The notes under the pieces: generated by a model
Seen by the model: only the letters and a program-made list of their open reading frames with translations
The model's database searches: none
What the model was told of the DNA's origin: nothing
Made by a program: the position numbers and the translations under genes
Shown here: positions 33,133-33,533 of the stretch, one piece after another
Layout of the letters: each line of letters starts with the position of its first letter
Position numbering within the stretch: position 1 is the stretch's first letter
Source of the DNA: Actinomycetes bacterium
GTDB lineage: Bacteria; Actinomycetota; Actinomycetes; Mycobacteriales; Mycobacteriaceae
Assembly: GCA_029780675.1 (NCBI GenBank)
Contig: JAKOYE010000185.1
Coordinates: forward strand, 70,893-104,425
DNA length: 33,533 nucleotides
Direction: 5' to 3'

Positions 33133-33533
33133 CTATCCGGGTGGGTCGTCGTCGGGTTGCTTTGCTCCGGGTGGTTCGTTGTCGGGGTGGAGTAGTCGTT
33201 CGGGGTGGTGGTAGTCGTTGGTTCGGGTTTGGCCTCGGTCGAGGTGGGGTGGGGGGATCCATTCGGTTCGGTTGTCGGGGCCGTGTTTTCGGGTGGTCCA
33301 TCCGGTGGGGGTGTCATCGACGAGGCGGTTGTGGGGTCCGCAGGCCAGGGTGAGTTGGTCGATGTCGGTTCGGCCGCCGTGTTGCCAGTCCTGTACCGCG
33401 TGGTGGGCCTGGGTGCGGTTGGCCGGGAGCGGGCAGCCCGGTTTGGTGCAGCCGCGCTCCAGGGCGAACAGGGCCAGGTGCTGTCCGGGGCTGGCGGTGC
33501 GCCGGCGCCGCCCGTAGTACAGGCGCATCTGTT
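33133..33533 (-). CDS. 13E12-type HNH endonuclease protein, C-terminal part (N-terminus outside window)
   Basis: The visible about 133 residues are the C-terminal HNH domain of the REP13E12 family: RLYYGRRRRTASPGQ, then CTKPGCPLPANRTQAHH with the zinc Cys and His residues, WQHGGRTDIDQLTLACGPHN and NRTEWIPPPHLD. The frame is open past 33533, so the DUF222-type N-terminal half lies outside. A Pro/Asp-rich tail of about 40 residues ends at 33133. These multicopy proteins are common in mycobacteria, and in M. tuberculosis such repeats are sites of phage integration. They are probably nucleases, but their role is not settled. Confidence 0.9.
   Translation of the reverse strand, partial: QMRLYYGRRRRTASPGQHLALFALERGCTKPGCPLPANRTQAHHAVQDWQHGGRTDIDQLTLACGPHNRLVDDTPTGWTTRKHGPDNRTEWIPPPHLDRGQTRTNDYHHPERLLHPDNEPPGAKQPDDDPPG

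Noticed and set aside
1..33533. tRNA or rRNA genes, CRISPR arrays, purine riboswitch
   Set aside because: No cloverleaf, rRNA core, regular spaced repeat or conserved purine-aptamer core was found, including in front of the pur genes.

Overview
The window is high-GC actinobacterial DNA, and I place it in the Mycobacteriaceae. The reason is gene order: from memory, the backbone follows the Mycobacterium tuberculosis Rv0774c-Rv0812 segment (Tat-exported esterase, TetR regulator, DUF429 protein, purB, Rv0779c-type membrane protein, purC, ptrB, purS, purQ, M18 aminopeptidase, VOC protein, purL, CPBP protease, sterol-carrier-like protein, purF, purM, DUF3073 protein, YgfZ, PabC-like enzyme). No search could be run, so this synteny is recalled knowledge. 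It is probably an environmental mycobacterium: ptrB is a single intact gene and several genes here are not in the M. tuberculosis order I remember.

Layout. 1-3193: a partial exported esterase diverging from a TetR gene, a short-chain dehydrogenase, and a DUF429 protein convergent with it. 3219-10750: purB, a small membrane protein, purC overlapping ptrB, a metallo-beta-lactamase-fold protein diverging from a secreted Cys-rich protein, then purS and purQ. 10754-17494: aminopeptidase, VOC protein, purL, a membrane alpha/beta-hydrolase, a CPBP protease and a sterol-carrier-like protein, mostly overlapping or nearly touching. 17614-19803: an AT-richer acyltransferase-3/SGNH gene that looks acquired. 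19892-23261: purF, then an NAD-binding epimerase/DUF2867 protein and a secreted cupin on the opposite strand. 23304-27463: an amidohydrolase gene split by a complete 2,443-bp insertion sequence with a 7-bp target duplication. 27487-30450: DUF2461 protein, L-2-hydroxyglutarate oxidase and purM. 30475-32823: DUF3073 protein, YgfZ and a PabC-like enzyme. 32824-33132: a promoter, a structured small transcript and a strong terminator. 33133-33533: the C-terminal part of a 13E12-type HNH protein.

How the genes work together. PurF, PurS/PurQ/PurL (one FGAM synthetase), PurM, PurC and PurB supply steps 1, 4, 5 and the SAICAR and AMP-lyase steps of purine synthesis. They are scattered over about 27 kb in several transcription units rather than one operon. 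Housekeeping peptidases, an Fe-S/folate-associated protein (YgfZ) and a PabC-like enzyme are interleaved.

The signal that recurs most is regulatory. Many starts sit 6-8 nt downstream of a TANNNT -10 box, the geometry of mycobacterial leaderless transcripts (purB, DUF429, purC, VOC-purL, amidohydrolase, purM, ygfZ, pabC). Upstream of purS the same geometry marks a 17-codon leaderless mini-ORF whose stop codon overlaps the purS ribosome binding site. The DUF429/purB pair shares an overlapping, two-way -10 element. With the structured transcript at 32873-33066, these are the most novel-looking parts of the window.
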